In this document: piece by piece, positions 41,994-54,309 of the stretch
Layout of the letters: every line of letters begins with the position of its first letter
How positions within the stretch are numbered: position 1 is the first letter of the stretch
NCBI GenBank assembly: GCA_001574975.1
Contig: KQ965786.1
Span: forward strand, 124,001 to 188,000
DNA: 64,000 nucleotides
Reading direction: 5' to 3'
From: Gonapodya prolifera JEL478
Taxonomy: Eukaryota > Monoblepharomycota > Monoblepharidomycetes > Monoblepharidales > Gonapodyaceae
Program-made: the position numbers and the translations under genes
Notes under the pieces: model-generated
Told to the model about the DNA's origin: nothing
What the model saw: only the letters and a program-made list of their open reading frames with translations
The model's database searches: none

Positions 41994-44948
41994 ATGGGAA
42001 ATCCTATGGAACTTTCGCGAGGACCACTTTTGGTGGACCCAGAGGAGTGCCTGCCATATCATCTCGTGACCCCTCCAGCTGCCGCTCGCCGTAGTTCCGC
42101 GGAAGCAATCGTCATTGAAAATGGTGAGCAGAGACAGAGAATTGAAGAGGGGAAGGTTGCATGAGCCACTTTTGTGGAAAATGCTCATTGTCGGTCTAAG
42201 GAGCGTTCTGCATTGACGGGTATCACAACTGATGCATCTTGGGCATAGGTTCTTGGGAATGTAGAGCAGGATGGTCTTCGGAAGTCACACCTCGACGTGA
42301 GCACTGCTCAAATAACTTTAAATCGCAAGCTGCTTTTTCGAGACTTAGCCTTCAGTGCAGTTCGAGAATCAAGTGTCCAAATTTCGAGATCGAAAAGCAG
42401 GGAAACACTCCATTTTTGTCGGCAGGGACTTATACAGCGATAAGAATGCGATGTCAGTTGCTCGTTCGGCTTTTGACTCGGATGTAGTGACGACTCCCGA
42501 TGTTTTGGTGGGTACGCCCACCCCATTCCCTTCTATAATGATTGGACTCAAAGGCAAGAAAATTGGATTAGGAGCACGTTCTTGACTATGTATTCTTTAA
42601 TCTCGGTATCCGTGGGGCTATTCAACATCCAATTGTCTTCACGGAGCCTTGGTGCAACCCACGTCAGAGCCGGAAACGTGAGAATGACTATTGCCTCAGT
42701 CGCCAATACTTGACAGGCGTCAATCTTTCCGTTTGCAGTTACATCGGAACTCCTTTTTGAGTGTTATGAAGCACCTTCGGCGGCCTACGGTGTCGACTCG
42801 TTATTCAGCTTCTATCAAAACGGCGGATCCTTCCTGCACGGTGGTCTCGTCCTGTCAACCGGGAACCACAGCACAAACGTAATTCCCATTTTGGCGGGGC
42901 GATCGGTAGCCGCTCAAAGCAAGCGGTGAGATCCCTTTCGATTCAAAATCCAGTGGTCCTTCACAATGCAGCAACTTCAAATTGAAGAACAGCGTACCCA
43001 TTGGTGGCTCTGAAGCAACAACATTATTGCAATCACTCCTGGAACTCAAGTATCCCAGTCATCCGGTCAAGTTCACTTCTCATGTCGCGGAGCATCTTTT
43101 GCGCTCGACTTGCACGGTTGCACCAGACTACCGGGCTGCATTACGTAGCTTTGATGATTCGAGCAAACTTCAGGCCCAAGACGTTTGTGTCCAGTTCCCA
43201 TACAATGTGGTTGGGAAAGAAGAACTTACAGCGGAAGCATTGAAAGAGAGGGAGAATAGAAGAAAAGAGCAGGGAAAGAGGTTAGCGGAAATGGCAGCAA
43301 AGAAACGAGAAGAGAAGGTGAATCACAACTACGAAAAGCTTTTCCCAACTTCTTGGTCAACCACCTTATCCACAGATCCAGGAGAAGGAAACCCACCTGG
43401 CTTATTTGGTAGAGGAACTTCAACAACACAAGGCGACACTTCGTATGGAAGAGACCAACGTGAGATTCGATTTGAAAGACTCACAATTGAGACCATACGG
43501 TAATCATTCCGTGCAGGACGACGAAGAGCAACAAAAGGCTCACGGTTCATCGCAAGAGGTGGCGGATTTGGAACGGGAAATTGCTGACGTTACAGCAGAA
43601 TTACAACGTGCGAAGAACCGTCTTCTGGGGATTGATGAACCACCGGACATTCCGAAGAGACCACCTAGTGATCTCATCAATGTCGATGACTCAACGTTGA
43701 CGGAAGAACAGAAGCGTGAAAAGCGGAGACAAAAGAGCATGGTTGTAGCATTTGATATGCGTATGAAGGTTGCTAAAGAGAAGGAAGAGCAGCGTCAGAA
43801 GATGGTGGGTGACTTGACAAAAGATTGTATCGCGTTTATAGAAGCGTCAACCGCACTTCCAAACTCCTGCAGGAAGAGCAGGCTAAAGTTGAAGAACAGC
43901 GAAGGCTGGATGACCCCGAAAAGTGGCTTGCAAATGTGAAAGACAAGCGACAGGTTCGATTCTTTGTGGGGAACCAGAAGTCATTTGTGTCACATGTACC
44001 ATTCGGGGCAGGCTGTTATTTCTAGAATCAAGGCGAGACAAAAAAAGCGAACCCAACTAGCTGATCGAAGATCCCAAGCGTCGAGGAACAGAGCCAGGAC
44101 GGTTGCGGGACTTGCTCGGGATGACGGTGGGGGACGACGGAGAGGCAAAGATGATGACACATTTGGTGCAGATGACGATGATTGGGGTGTATACAGGGAA
44201 GTCGTGAGTCTGAATACGAGCGCTAACAACCGCGTCACTATTTGAAATGGAATGAACAATTAGAATCGGGACGACTCTGGTGACGAAGATGAAGCGGACC
44301 GGGTGGAACTGTCCAAGATCGACGACCTTCTCGCCGCTCATGACCCCGATTTTGATGCCAATGCAGAAGACGAGTTGGATGAAGAGGCACAACGACTACG
44401 TCGAAGTGTTGCGTGGAGGCTCATTCACGGTCCTGAGGATTCACCACCGCCGACTGACAACGCCGCTGTTGCTCAGAGGCGCCACCAAGTGCACTTAAAC
44501 GTGGAGCGGTGGAGGGTGCCGGAGATTTTGTTTCAGCCATCATTATGTGGCCTCGACTCGGCAGGGTTGATGGAAGTGGTCGGGGATGTCCTTCGCAACT
44601 TTTCAGAACCCGAGCGACAGCAGATGTGTCAAGTTCGAATCGTTTGTTTATGTGAAGTGCCGCAGCTGGTCTAACATCAAAATCTTCATGCCACAGGACG
44701 TCTTCATTACAGGATCACACTCAATGTACCCCGGGCTACGCGAGCGCGTGGAGCTAGAACTGAGGTCTTTAAGGACAGTCGGAAGTGCCCTCAATGTGCG
44801 TTCAGCGGCCGATCCGCGGCTGGACGCATGGAGGGGTGCTGCTCGATGGGCACAAAGTGACTCATTCAGGAAACGGCTTGTAACACGCCAAGAATACATG
44901 GAGAATGGCGGCGAATACTTGAAAGAGATTGGAACTGTTTTACCATAG
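41994..44948 (+). CDS. ARP5: Actin-related protein 5 (INO80 complex)
   Basis: Nuclear actin-fold protein that, with Ies6, couples the INO80 ATPase to nucleosome sliding. The start at 41994 gives MGNPMELSRGPLLVDPEE, followed by SSAEAIVIENG and, after an intron, GSWECRAGWSSEVTPR (phosphate loop 1). Later blocks: KFRDRKAGKHSIFVGRDL, GIRGAIQHPIVFTEPWCNP, LLFECYEAPSAAYGVDSLFS, GGLVLSTGNHSTNVIPI (phosphate loop 2), VPIGGSEATTLLQSLLELKY. A long charged coiled-coil insertion (about 43230-44250; RENRRKEQGKRLAEMAAKKR, EREIADVTAELQRAKNRLL) is the ARP5-specific insert. The fold resumes with NVERWRVPEILFQPSLCGLD, DVFITGSHSMYPGLRERVEL and ends ENGGEYLKEIGTVLP, stop at 44946-44948. Domain order and the insert identify ARP5 over conventional actin. 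Confidence 0.92.
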
Positions 44949-45301
44949 TGAATATTGAAACAAGAACTGTTTTGTGTAAAGAATGCCAAACCTACAGCAA
45001 GAGGAACTGGTCGAGTCCGGCGTGTATGTTCACGATCAAATTCGGCACCGCCACTCGCTCCTGTATATATTTATCCTTGGAACCTCCACCCTTCACTTGA
45101 CAAATTTACATTGATCTGTCTCCCACCTCTTCGTCTTCAATGAGCTCCAAAGAAACGAAACGGCTGACTCCGTACGTCACATGAGGAGATGGGGGAAGCC
45201 ATCGCGAATCAGATCAAACAATCCAATCCACCAACAGCTTCGGAGATCCCGTCGAAACCGATCCATTCTACGGGTACGGTGATTGAGGTTGTAGTCAATT
45301 G

Positions 45302-47816
45302 ATGGCGCAGTCTTTATATATCCGTTCACCCCTGCTTCCTAGTGATGAGTTCGGCATCGGCATCCACAACTTCTTGGCCACTTTCGGACGGGATACTCCA
45401 TACCGGATTGGGAAAGGAATACAAGAGTTCGTCGTGAAGAGTTTTTTTCGGGAAGTCACAGTGAGAGGAATCCAAAATGTACCCTTCGTTGGTCCCGTTA
45501 TCTTTGTGTGGTGAGTGCCACCCTTCCTTCTTCTTATACTGTTTATAACTGGAGGCACGAAAGCGGACCGCATGCAAATCAGTTTATGGATGGAGGTGTT
45601 ATATCTTCATTTACTCCTCGGAAGGTGGGGTTTGTCATGGCGAAAACCTCAATGGATAAACCGTACTTGGGTCGGCTTGCTCGCCTGACGGAAGCCATTC
45701 CAGTAAAACGACCTCAAGATTATGTCAAGAAGGTAAAGCTCTTCCGCATACTGTTAATGGGTGAAATTTTGAGATTTGGTACTCAGGGTCAAGGAACAAT
45801 CACAATCGACGAACACTCTGCTGTCACTTTACGCGGAACCGATACTGAGTTTACCAAATTTTCTCCGCGCTGGACAATCACGTTGCCGAATAAAGACAAA
45901 GCCGAGGTTCTCCGAGTCGTATCGGATACTGAACTGGTACTGAAGGCACCCTTCGCCGACCCCACCTCTGCGGAGCTGCTCTCCAAAGGTTCTACTTACC
46001 GAGTAACGTCAGTTGACCTTGTTACGATGATTGACACTCCCATTGACTTTGCTTTCGCCCCCAATAGACCTCACTTTGACCAAAACGTTGTTTTCGCTGG
46101 CGTGCACGATCGATTAATTAGTGGTGGTACAATTGGCATCTTTCCGGAGGGAGGGTCGCACGACCAACCGGAACTTCTTCCCCTGAAGGCTGGCTTTTCT
46201 TTGATGGCCCTTGGCGCAATGGCGAAGCAGCCCGGTCTGGATGTAAAGCTGGTTCCAACAGGACTTACGTACTTCAACCGTGATAAGTTCCGCAGCACGG
46301 CTGTGCTAGAGTTTGGTGCTCCAATTTCTGTGCCGCAAGAGTTCGTGGAGAAGTATAAGGCAGGCGGGGCAGAACGACGGAGCGCTTGCGATGCTCTTGT
46401 TTCCATGGCTCACGACGGATTGAAGGTGACGAGATTGTGTCTCTGTGGATTGAATGATTACCGCATCAATCTTTTGCTTCCAGGCCGTTACCATCAATGC
46501 ACCGGACCACGACACACTTCTGCTGATTCAAACGATTCGGAGGCTTTACCGTCCGACAAATCGGAAACTTGACCCGGGAGAGAACTTGGAGCTTACTCGG
46601 CGTCTGATTGCTGTAAGGCCTCTTGTTTTTGCGAGGTCGGTGGCTCTCTTAACACTTGCGAATGTTAGGGTTACGTTCCATACAAAGACCAACCTCGCCA
46701 TAAGGCCCTGCGTGCACGAACTGCAGCATATACTGAAAAGTTAAACCAACTCGGTATCCATGACCATCAAGTTAACAACATGCCTGTGTCGACTCTATGG
46801 GTGGCGGGGCGATTGCTTTATCGAATCGGGCAATTGGGATTATTCGCGGCTCTGGCGCTACCAGGGGCAATAATTACTCTTCCCGTCGGTTTGGTGGCGA
46901 GTGTTGTTAGTGAAACCAAGAGAAAAGGTTCCTAGGTGTCGCAATTGGCGCCTCCTTTTCTTATTGTGAATTTTTTTGCTTCGATGCTAGAGGCCAAAGC
47001 TCATTCAAGTGTGAAGTTGACTGGTCAAGATGTTATCGCCTCGTGGAAGATTATCATCGCGGGAGCGTACATTCCTCTGCACATCGGAATCAGTAAGTGG
47101 TGTCGTCGGTATGGGTCTTAGACAGGGCTGAACGTTTTCTTTGACAGACACTGCGGCTCTTTTGACGTACCTGGTATATAAACACAAGTTAACACCACTG
47201 TCTGCACTCGCAGCTTCGCCTGCAGTTGCTGTTGGACTCACCGCCCTGGGATACTTTACGTATCGCATGACAGAGACACTCTTTTCTGTCAGTTGTCGAG
47301 TATAGCTAGTGCTCCGCAAATGGCACACGCAAGAAGTGAATTGACAACTTCTGTTCCACAGGTTTACCGCTCCATTAAGCCCTTAACAATTGCTCTGCTC
47401 AAGAGGAACGCAACAGCGGAACTGCGAGCGGAACGGGCGGCATTGCAGCACGATATCTATGCACTTGTAAATGATACGTGAGTGGTTTTGAGATCATTCT
47501 TCGTTGTGATGATGCGAGTTGAACTATCACCACAAAAGTGCCTCGAAGGTGCTTGGTGGAAACCCCGACCAAATTCGCTTGGTGAGCAAACAGGAAGCCC
47601 ACTATAATGAGTTTATGTCGGACCAGCTGGCCAAGGGTGTTGTTCCTACCGAGGAAGAGGTAATGTCCCTTCCCTTCCATTTCTTGACCGTGATTTAATG
47701 AGTCCTTTGCTGTGTAGTCGTTTCGCTATGTGCAACAAAAGATGCAGCCCAAGGTGGGGCTCTTGGGAGAGACCGATAAAGATCTCTTTGGTTTTGATCC
47801 CAACGCGGAAGCTTGA
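45302..47816 (+). CDS. Glycerol-3-phosphate O-acyltransferase, Sct1/Gpt2 type
   Basis: Endoplasmic-reticulum enzyme acylating glycerol-3-phosphate (and often dihydroxyacetone phosphate) to start phospholipid and triacylglycerol synthesis. The chosen start at 45302 leads to FVVKSFFREVTVRGIQNVP; a short upstream frame from 45139 may be a further 5' exon. An intron splits motif I: VIFVC joins PHANQFMDGGV (variant of HX4D, as in fungal GPATs). Motif II-III positions include KPYLGRLARLTEAIPVKRPQ and GTIGIFPEGGSHDQPELLPL, with LVPTGLTYFNRDKFRS as motif IV. The large insert between motifs (TITIDEHSAVTLRGT, VLRVVSDTELVLKAPF) is typical of Sct1/Gpt2. C-terminal membrane spans: LGLFAALALPGAIITLPVGL, WKIIIAGAYIPLHIGI and ASPAVAVGLTALGYFTYRM. 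The tail has ASKVLGGNPDQIRLVSKQEA and the end GLLGETDKDLFGFDPNAEA, stop at 47814-47816. Confidence 0.9.
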
Positions 47817-48230
47817 ATGTGGGATAGCGTTAGGCCATAAGCTCCTCTGAAACCATAATCTTTATTTCATGAATGTTCTTTGTGTCCTGTGTTGGAGACG
47901 ACAACGTAATATGACGTATTTTGCCTTGATTTCTCCCTTTCCAGCACCTTCAGTTATTAGGCTTCCAAGGCGTGCAACACTAGTGCAACACATAAAGACT
48001 TTTTGAGGATCCTGTGCCGTAAAACACACACTACACAAAATTTATTATGATTTCCACATTGAAATTGTGCATGTCATAAAATACATGCATGACAAGGAGG
48101 TGGGTTGTTGTACAGCAGGAAGGAACAAGGAAGAGGCGCCCGGTGAAATCCCCGCACTGCGCCCTTCGCCTTCCTCACCTCTTCGTCACCTGCTCATCGT
48201 CCCCTCGCACCGCGGGGACACGCGCACGAG
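47817..48230. other. Intergenic region
   Basis: About 410 bp between two plus-strand genes. It serves as 3' flank of the acyltransferase gene and promoter side of the SH3 membrane-protein gene. AT-rich words near 47930-48060. No gene is seen. Confidence 0.45.
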
Positions 48231-50864
48231 ATGGCTCGCCGTCCATCGCGAAGGCTGCTGGGACTGCTGGTCGTGCTCGCATCGTCACCCTCTCGTGCCC
48301 AAGTATTCAGTGGTGAGTTGTCCCGCTCCCGGACACCTCCGGGAAAATCAGTCCGAACTCTCAGACCTTGCACCGCCAACAGACGATGCCAGCCTTTTTC
48401 CGGTCTATTGTCGCGAGTGAGGACGAAGGGGGAGAGCGGATGGCTGACGAACAGGGCGTAACCTTATTCCCGCATGACAGTCCAAAGAACGTCGCAGTAC
48501 TGTTCGTCGAAGGGCCCAGCACGTACGAGGCTACTCTTTTGGACACCACCGCTGGTATCGTTGCGCCGACAGCGCTGAACTTTTTCCCCAGTTCTGACAC
48601 AATACCCGTGAGTTCTAATTCCATCACAATCGCTGCTTCAGGCGGGCGCTGACGATTGCGATAAGTCGTACTCCACAAACTTATATCTAGTTGCCCAGCG
48701 TGGCGCCCTCATTGGACAGCGATGGGACTTGTCGAAAGACTCCGCGATGCCCACAATGACATTGGATCAAATTCGAGTGGAGTTGCTGTCAGAGTGCGTA
48801 AGCATAGAGTCCGTCACAGGAAAAATTCCAAAATGTGAGAAAGCGGGGAAGAGGCAGGGCAAACATCATGAACCTCATCATAATCTCCCCCGAGAAGACC
48901 TTATACTCCCTCCAAAATACGTCACCTCTGCAATCCGCACGCTAGCAACTTCAATGGGCTTCGTCACACCAGGTGCTGGTCTCGATTTTGAAGACGATCA
49001 ACTGGGAGTGGCACCTTCCTCCTCCAACTGCTCGGCGCACTTTGCGGAGCGGCTCAACGACGTCAACTTCCCCCCTTACGGTACCGCAACTGCGAATGGT
49101 CTTGTTGCGTGGATGAGGGACACATACAGTTGCACTGCATCCGAGGCACCGACCGTGTTCTCCAGGATTAAAGACAAAGGTTACAACTTGGTGGATATTG
49201 CGACCTGTTTCAACGACACGAGGCCTTACAGAAACGCATGCAATGCGACAGCACCACCGGGCTTCTGTAAGTGTCAGCACAGAGCTTAATGATTCGCTTT
49301 TGATGATTTCTTGTTCGCACAGCGACCGCTGTAGCGGCACGTACCCTCAGTTCTGCTACTACAACTACATCCTCGCTTGCAAGCTCTTCAAGTGAGTCAC
49401 CGTGAACCCCCATTTGCATGGTGCCCTAAAATGGTATTGGGTTCGCAGTTCTTCCCGTGTCGACTCCCGTCCTGTCAACATCATCCCCGGAACCATCGCC
49501 ATCAGACCCCGTAAAGGGAGTTGCACTATCGTCTGCAGGTGGAGGTGGTGGAGGACCCATGTCTGCCGGTGCCATTGCAGGATTGGTTGTTGGGATTGCG
49601 GTCGCCACTCTCGTTGTAGTCGCTCTGGTGGCCTTGTTGTACCGGAGGAAAACCACTCGAACTCGGAAGGATAAGGAGTCAAGTGGACACGCAACAATGA
49701 ATGCGCCCCCCTCATCACGACGACAGCTGCTTGACGTGAACCACGCCGCGCATCCCCACCCTGACGAGATTGAATCGTCTGTTCTTACCGGCGATAGCTT
49801 CACGGACGATGAATTTGCCGTCACGGCAGTATCATTTGCAGTGCGACCCGGAATGTCACCTCTTCCATCACTCCCTGCGACTCCTCCTCCACGCATGACC
49901 CCCAGCTCGGAGCCCGGTTCCAACCTGATGTCGGACTACGGAAGGGCAGAAACACCTTTTTATCGCAGCCTTGCACCGCCGCCGTCGGGATCCACGATTG
50001 GAAAGCACGTGGACGATTCGACGCCAGGTCTTGTGATTCGTACGCTTGATGTGTCCAACGCCTCCAATGCGGGATCAGTCTCTGCTCCGACTGCCGAGCC
50101 CCCATCTGCCGTGCACTCTTTGGAACTGCCCCACTCCGTAGATCCAATAGAAACGTTTGTGGCGTATGGTGGAGATCCCACAGTGGCTTCTTCGGTCGAA
50201 TTGAATGCAACCTACCACTCGCTGGTGGATTGGGATCCCCAGAATGGTGACGAATTGAAGGTGGACGCGGGACGGGAAGTGTTTGTTTACCTGTTGTACT
50301 TGGATGGCTGGTGCCTTGCGTGTGAGTGCCCCCTGTGTTTTCCATTGTGTCGTCGTTCGGGGATTAATTCTGCCTTGCCGATGATTACAGCATCATTTTC
50401 TGCCACTGGGGAGCAATATGTCGGCATCCTCCCATTTGTGATCCTCGTACCCGACCGTCCAATGCCTTCACCATCATTTGCCGCCTATGGAACGACACTG
50501 GCAGATGGAAGTCCGAACGCCACAGCACTGGAGCTGCCTTCCGCGACCGTTGGCGAGAAAACAGACTCCGATACGCCCCCTACATCGAAAATGTTTGCAC
50601 GGCCAACTGCGAAGCTCCTGTCGCAGTATCGTGTCCCTGTTGTGAATGTTCGGAGCGTGAGCCTGAACTCCAAATCGTCGTTCCAGAGATTTGGGTCTGA
50701 ACACATGGGTGAGCCATTTTGGGTTTAGTGTCATCACTCTCTTACTCATGCATTCACGACGTGACTTAGTCATCCCTCTCGTAGTGTTGGAGGATCTCCT
50801 CGCAAAAGCGGAAATCAGCGTCGACGTATACCACAAACTGAAACATGGAGCGGGCCTCCCTTGA
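48231..50864 (+). CDS. Single-pass membrane protein with cytoplasmic SH3 domain
   Basis: Candidate cell-surface sensor or adaptor. The start at 48231 gives a signal peptide (RRLLGLLVVLASSPSRAQ). The predicted outer part, over several exons, has a cysteine-containing fold: LFPHDSPKNVAVLFVEGPST, SSNCSAHFAERLNDVNFPPY, GLVAWMRDTYSCTASEAPTV, YNLVDIATCFNDTRPYRNAC. A serine/threonine/proline stalk and a glycine run precede one membrane span (AGLVVGIAVATLVVVALVAL) with a basic stop-transfer (LYRRKTTRTRKDKE). The inner part is disordered, then an SH3 domain: ATYHSLVDWDPQNGDELKVD, GREVFVYLLYLDGWCLA, and after an intron EQYVGILPFVILVPDR. It ends VLEDLLAKAEISVDVYHKL, stop at 50862-50864. The first exon junctions near 48310-48400 are not resolved. 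The layout resembles Sho1 only in having an SH3 tail; Sho1 has four spans, so no orthology is claimed. Confidence 0.78.
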
Positions 50865-50990
50865 AACTCGGATTAATATTGGGCTTTGTCATAAGTTACA
50901 ACTAGAGTATTTCGGCCTCTTTCGTTTCATTTTAATCATCAGAAATCCTGTATAAGTTACGGCACATACATCTCAAGCCTCTCCGAAAAT

Positions 50991-52772
50991 TTAACAGGCC
51001 GGAAAGTGCAGTTGGGGCCAAGGCAGAGGCTCAACGGGGATGGGCGAGGTGAGGGGGAACCCGCTCGCAAGCGCCCCCGTAGGAACAGTCGACTGCGCCC
51101 AACCAGCGGGCACAGTCTTGACGGTAGTCGTTTGCGCAACGTACGATGCGGGTGTCTTCCCCGCCGCCAGCGCGGGGAAGCACGGCACGCCTGTCCCGTA
51201 AGCCGAAACGCACTTGTACGCGGTCATGGCATGCGATGGGTCCCAGAACAGCACGTCTGCGCCGACGTTGATCTGGACGCACGGGTTCGGGGTCGAGCAT
51301 GAGAGGAAGACGGGGGCGCGGGAGTTTGCGTCGGTGGAGACGCCGACCCAGTTTGTGAATGTCAGGTTGGACAGTTGCACACCCGACAGGTCCTGCGCGA
51401 GGTTGGCACCGGAGTTTTGCCAGTATTGCGTGATCTGGAGCGCGTAGGCGTTGGTGAAGCCGCGGAAGTTTTCGAAGCGGCACTAAGTGTAGTGGTGTGG
51501 TGTGTGTGGTGGGGAGAATGGGGTGCGCAGGAGGAGAGCGCAAGTACGTACGTTTCGCACATAGCCATTGCCGTTGGGGTATGTCTTGATCATGAGGAAC
51601 TGGGTGCTGTAGTAGGACACGATGTTGCGCATGTAGACGTTTTCGACTGCGGTGGACCCGTTGAAGGAACCCTGGCATGACGTGGTTAGGTTGATTGACT
51701 GACTGTGATATACGGGAAGCAAAAACAGGTCTCACCATTGACATTCCACCAGACTGGTTGCAGAACACATCCTCGATGAGGAGGTTGGATGACGGGCTCT
51801 GGTGCACACAGGGTTGGGTCAGGATCTGGGAAGGGGTGACCGAGGGGTATGAGATGACGTACCTTGACGCAGACGCATTCGTCGCGGTTGGTCACTTGAA
51901 TGTTTTGGATGTGGCAATTGTTGCTGTGCGGAGACGGTGAGGTGGCCCTTGGTGTGGCAAAAGTGTGGTAGAGCGTCCTTACCAAGTCACGTCGAGTCCG
52001 TCAAGACCGCCTTCGTCATGGCCGCGAATCAGAACGTTGTAAACTTGGCCGTTTGAAACGTTGTCAAGAATGACGTGAAACGCAGGCGAGTCGAAGAAGC
52101 CCAAATCGTGCAGACAAAAGTTGGCCACCTTGACGATGCGCAGAATCCGCGGTCCGTAAATGTGCAAACCCTGCTTGTGGAAATCGACACCGGCGCCCTG
52201 GAATGCACCGGCGCGGGTCTTTGAGAACATCTCAAAGTCGCTCCCGCCCTGAACAATGATCATGTGTCCGCCAGCCGTGCCCGTGCGCGTGATGATGCCG
52301 TCCATTTGGAACGCCCACGTGTTGCCGTTGCGGAGCGTCACCCAGGTTGCCATGGCGTAGTTTCCGGGGGGCACGTACAGCGTGGAGGCGTTGTTCTTGA
52401 GCACGCAGTTTGTGAAGGCGGAGAGAATTGCGGGGCCAATGTCCTGCGAGCACGGGCAATGAAGGGTGAAGGTGGTGAATGGGCACGTGGAGTTACCTGA
52501 GCGATGAGACACTACGCTACGCACCGTGACCCCATCGGCCTTTGCGCCATAGTCCAGGACGTTGCAGATTGTGGTTTTCTTGCAGATTGAAGTGAGAGGG
52601 CCCACCTAGAGTGTCCGAAATGGGTGCGGCGATTAAAAACGGTGAGTTACGGCTCCAGCAGAAGAATCTTCCTTGACCCCCGCGGGCAACGCACTCTGCC
52701 AGAGAGCTGGGCGGATGCGATTGACAGCAGCGGCGCGAGGGCCAGAAGAGCGGCGACTATGGAGCATCGCAT
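50991..52772 (-). CDS. Secreted rhamnogalacturonase (glycoside hydrolase family 28)
   Basis: Pectin-degrading enzyme expected to cut rhamnogalacturonan I backbones. The start at 52772 gives a signal peptide (SIVAALLALAPLLSIASA). The right-handed beta-helix starts ICNVLDYGAKADGVT, then DIGPAILSAFTNCVLKNNAS, LYVPPGNYAMATWVTLRNGN and AGAFQGAGVDFHKQG. The catalytic section reads FFDSPAFHVILDNVSNGQVY, EGGLDGLDVTWSNNCHIQNI, VTNRDECVCVKSPSSNLLIE and CNQSGGMSMGSFNGS. The acid residues of GLDGLDV and RDECV sit where GH28 catalytic aspartates lie. SGGMSMGS replaces the GHG of polygalacturonases, a mark of the rhamnogalacturonase branch. The C-terminal exons have QITQYWQNSGANLAQDLSG and LSCSTPNPCVQINVGADVLF, ending LPWPQLHFPAC at the stop at 50991-50993. 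Several introns interrupt the gene. Suggests growth on plant material. Confidence 0.9.
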
Positions 52773-53247
52773 GTTGGATCGGAGAAAGAAGTTGCTCCCG
52801 AAAACCTTAGCGGCGCATCGCATTTGCCGCATCGGAAAAACAAGCTCTTTTATCCGAGGTATGCAAAGACGTTGGCGGGGGATTGGATGATTGGACGATG
52901 TGGAAGAGGTAAGCCATTTGAAGGCGCAGGAAACGGCGACGAGCGAATGGATTTGCAGGAGGGAAATTCGGCTGGCTGGGGCCAGTTTGCTGCGGACACT
53001 CTCCACTGCAGCGGGCATGTGCGAGCAGAACGAAAGGAAGGGATCGCCAGAAGCAGAGCCACGGTTGGTGCGAGAGATTCGTTTGCCGCCATCACTTGCT
53101 GGGTTCATGCAGGCGCTCACACCAAAACGATGTCTGTTCAGCTCCACCCACCTCCCTTCTTTTCGCTCCCCTTTCCAATACGTTTCCGCAGCAGGTGCCT
53201 GGGAATCCCTTTCCTCTGACCAAGCACCTGTTGATGCGACTACACCC

Positions 53248-54309
53248 ATGCCATCTTTGGCAAGCGGCGCATCCCTGCTCACCTGGAACGCTCTGTTTTG
53301 CTCTGACCCCAAAGCCCCTCCGCCAACACGCCAGACGATACCGGAAAGAGACTACAAGCGGTTTTCCAAGCTCGCCGACTTTTTGATAGAATCCGACACC
53401 ACACCGATATAGTGGCGCTTCAGGAAGTCTGCGAATACATTCTAGAGTGAGCTTCTTTCATGGAATGCAAGACGCCAGTAAACTACCATGAGTTCACGCC
53501 TCTCTCACTGGAACGTCGCAGACACATTTTGTCACGACCTGAAATTCGATCACGCTACCTCTCTTCACACCACCCCTCCGATGAAATGAACCCTCGAGGC
53601 TCACCCATCGTTCTCTCAAAGGTCCCGTTCGAGTCTGCAAAGCTCAAACTCGACGCCAAAGATGCCGTTGTGGGGAGATTGGCAGATCCAACGGGGGGCC
53701 AAGTCGTGGAACTCTGGAACATCAACCTCACGTCGGACTGGAACGGGGACCGCACTGACGCCCGGTTGCCCCGGGTATGGACCAGGCACAACTACACACG
53801 TGCGCTCAGCATTGATTGATGGAACGCGTCCCAACTCCCAACTTTCATACTGCTCTGGTCTGCTCTGCTCAAGCTCCAAACAGTATTTTGAGCAAAGCGA
53901 CAAGGACGCCACAACGATCATTTGCGGAGACTTCAACGACGACACGCGGGAGCTGCTCCACTCTGCCTTGCCCGGATTCTCGGACGCGTGGGACTCTTTG
54001 CCGCCCGATGGGGGGCAGCACTGGACTTTTGACCCGACAACAAACCCGCTCGCGGCCCTTGTCGCAGATCCACCGTCGGTCACGAGGCGGTTTGATAGAG
54101 TCATGGTCGGGGGCCGGAACGCGTATACCGTGGGGGACGTTCAGGTGAACCTTGAGTTCCGTGCTGTGCTGTTGACGCCGCGATGCACGTTACTGAGTTG
54201 TTTGAATGGATCTACACAGTTGATCGCATCCTCTCCCGTGGACGGCGTTTGGCTCTCAGATCACTGTCGTGTATGGTGCCAGATTACGCGTAGAAAAGAT
54301 TCCAGCTGA
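53248..54309 (+). CDS. Endonuclease/exonuclease/phosphatase-family protein, frame breaks
   Basis: Metal-dependent phosphodiesterase of the EEP fold (relatives include TDP2 and AP endonucleases). The start at 53248 (MPSLASGASLLTWNALFC) carries the first family motif (LTWN). Then come ERDYKRFSKLADFLIESDT and, in a shifted frame, DIVALQEVCEYILE (metal-binding Glu). After an intron: NPRGSPIVLSKVPFESAKLK and VVELWNINLTSDWNGDRTDA, then again in another frame ATTIICGDFNDDTRELLHSA (catalytic GDFND), WTFDPTTNPLAALVADPPS, RRFDRVMVG and VWLSDHCRVW (final His). Two frame changes cannot be explained by clear introns: one near 53399-53403 beside an ACACC stretch, one between about 53775 and 53820. Either sequencing errors or a decaying gene. 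All catalytic residues are otherwise present. The exact subfamily is not decided. Confidence 0.7.
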
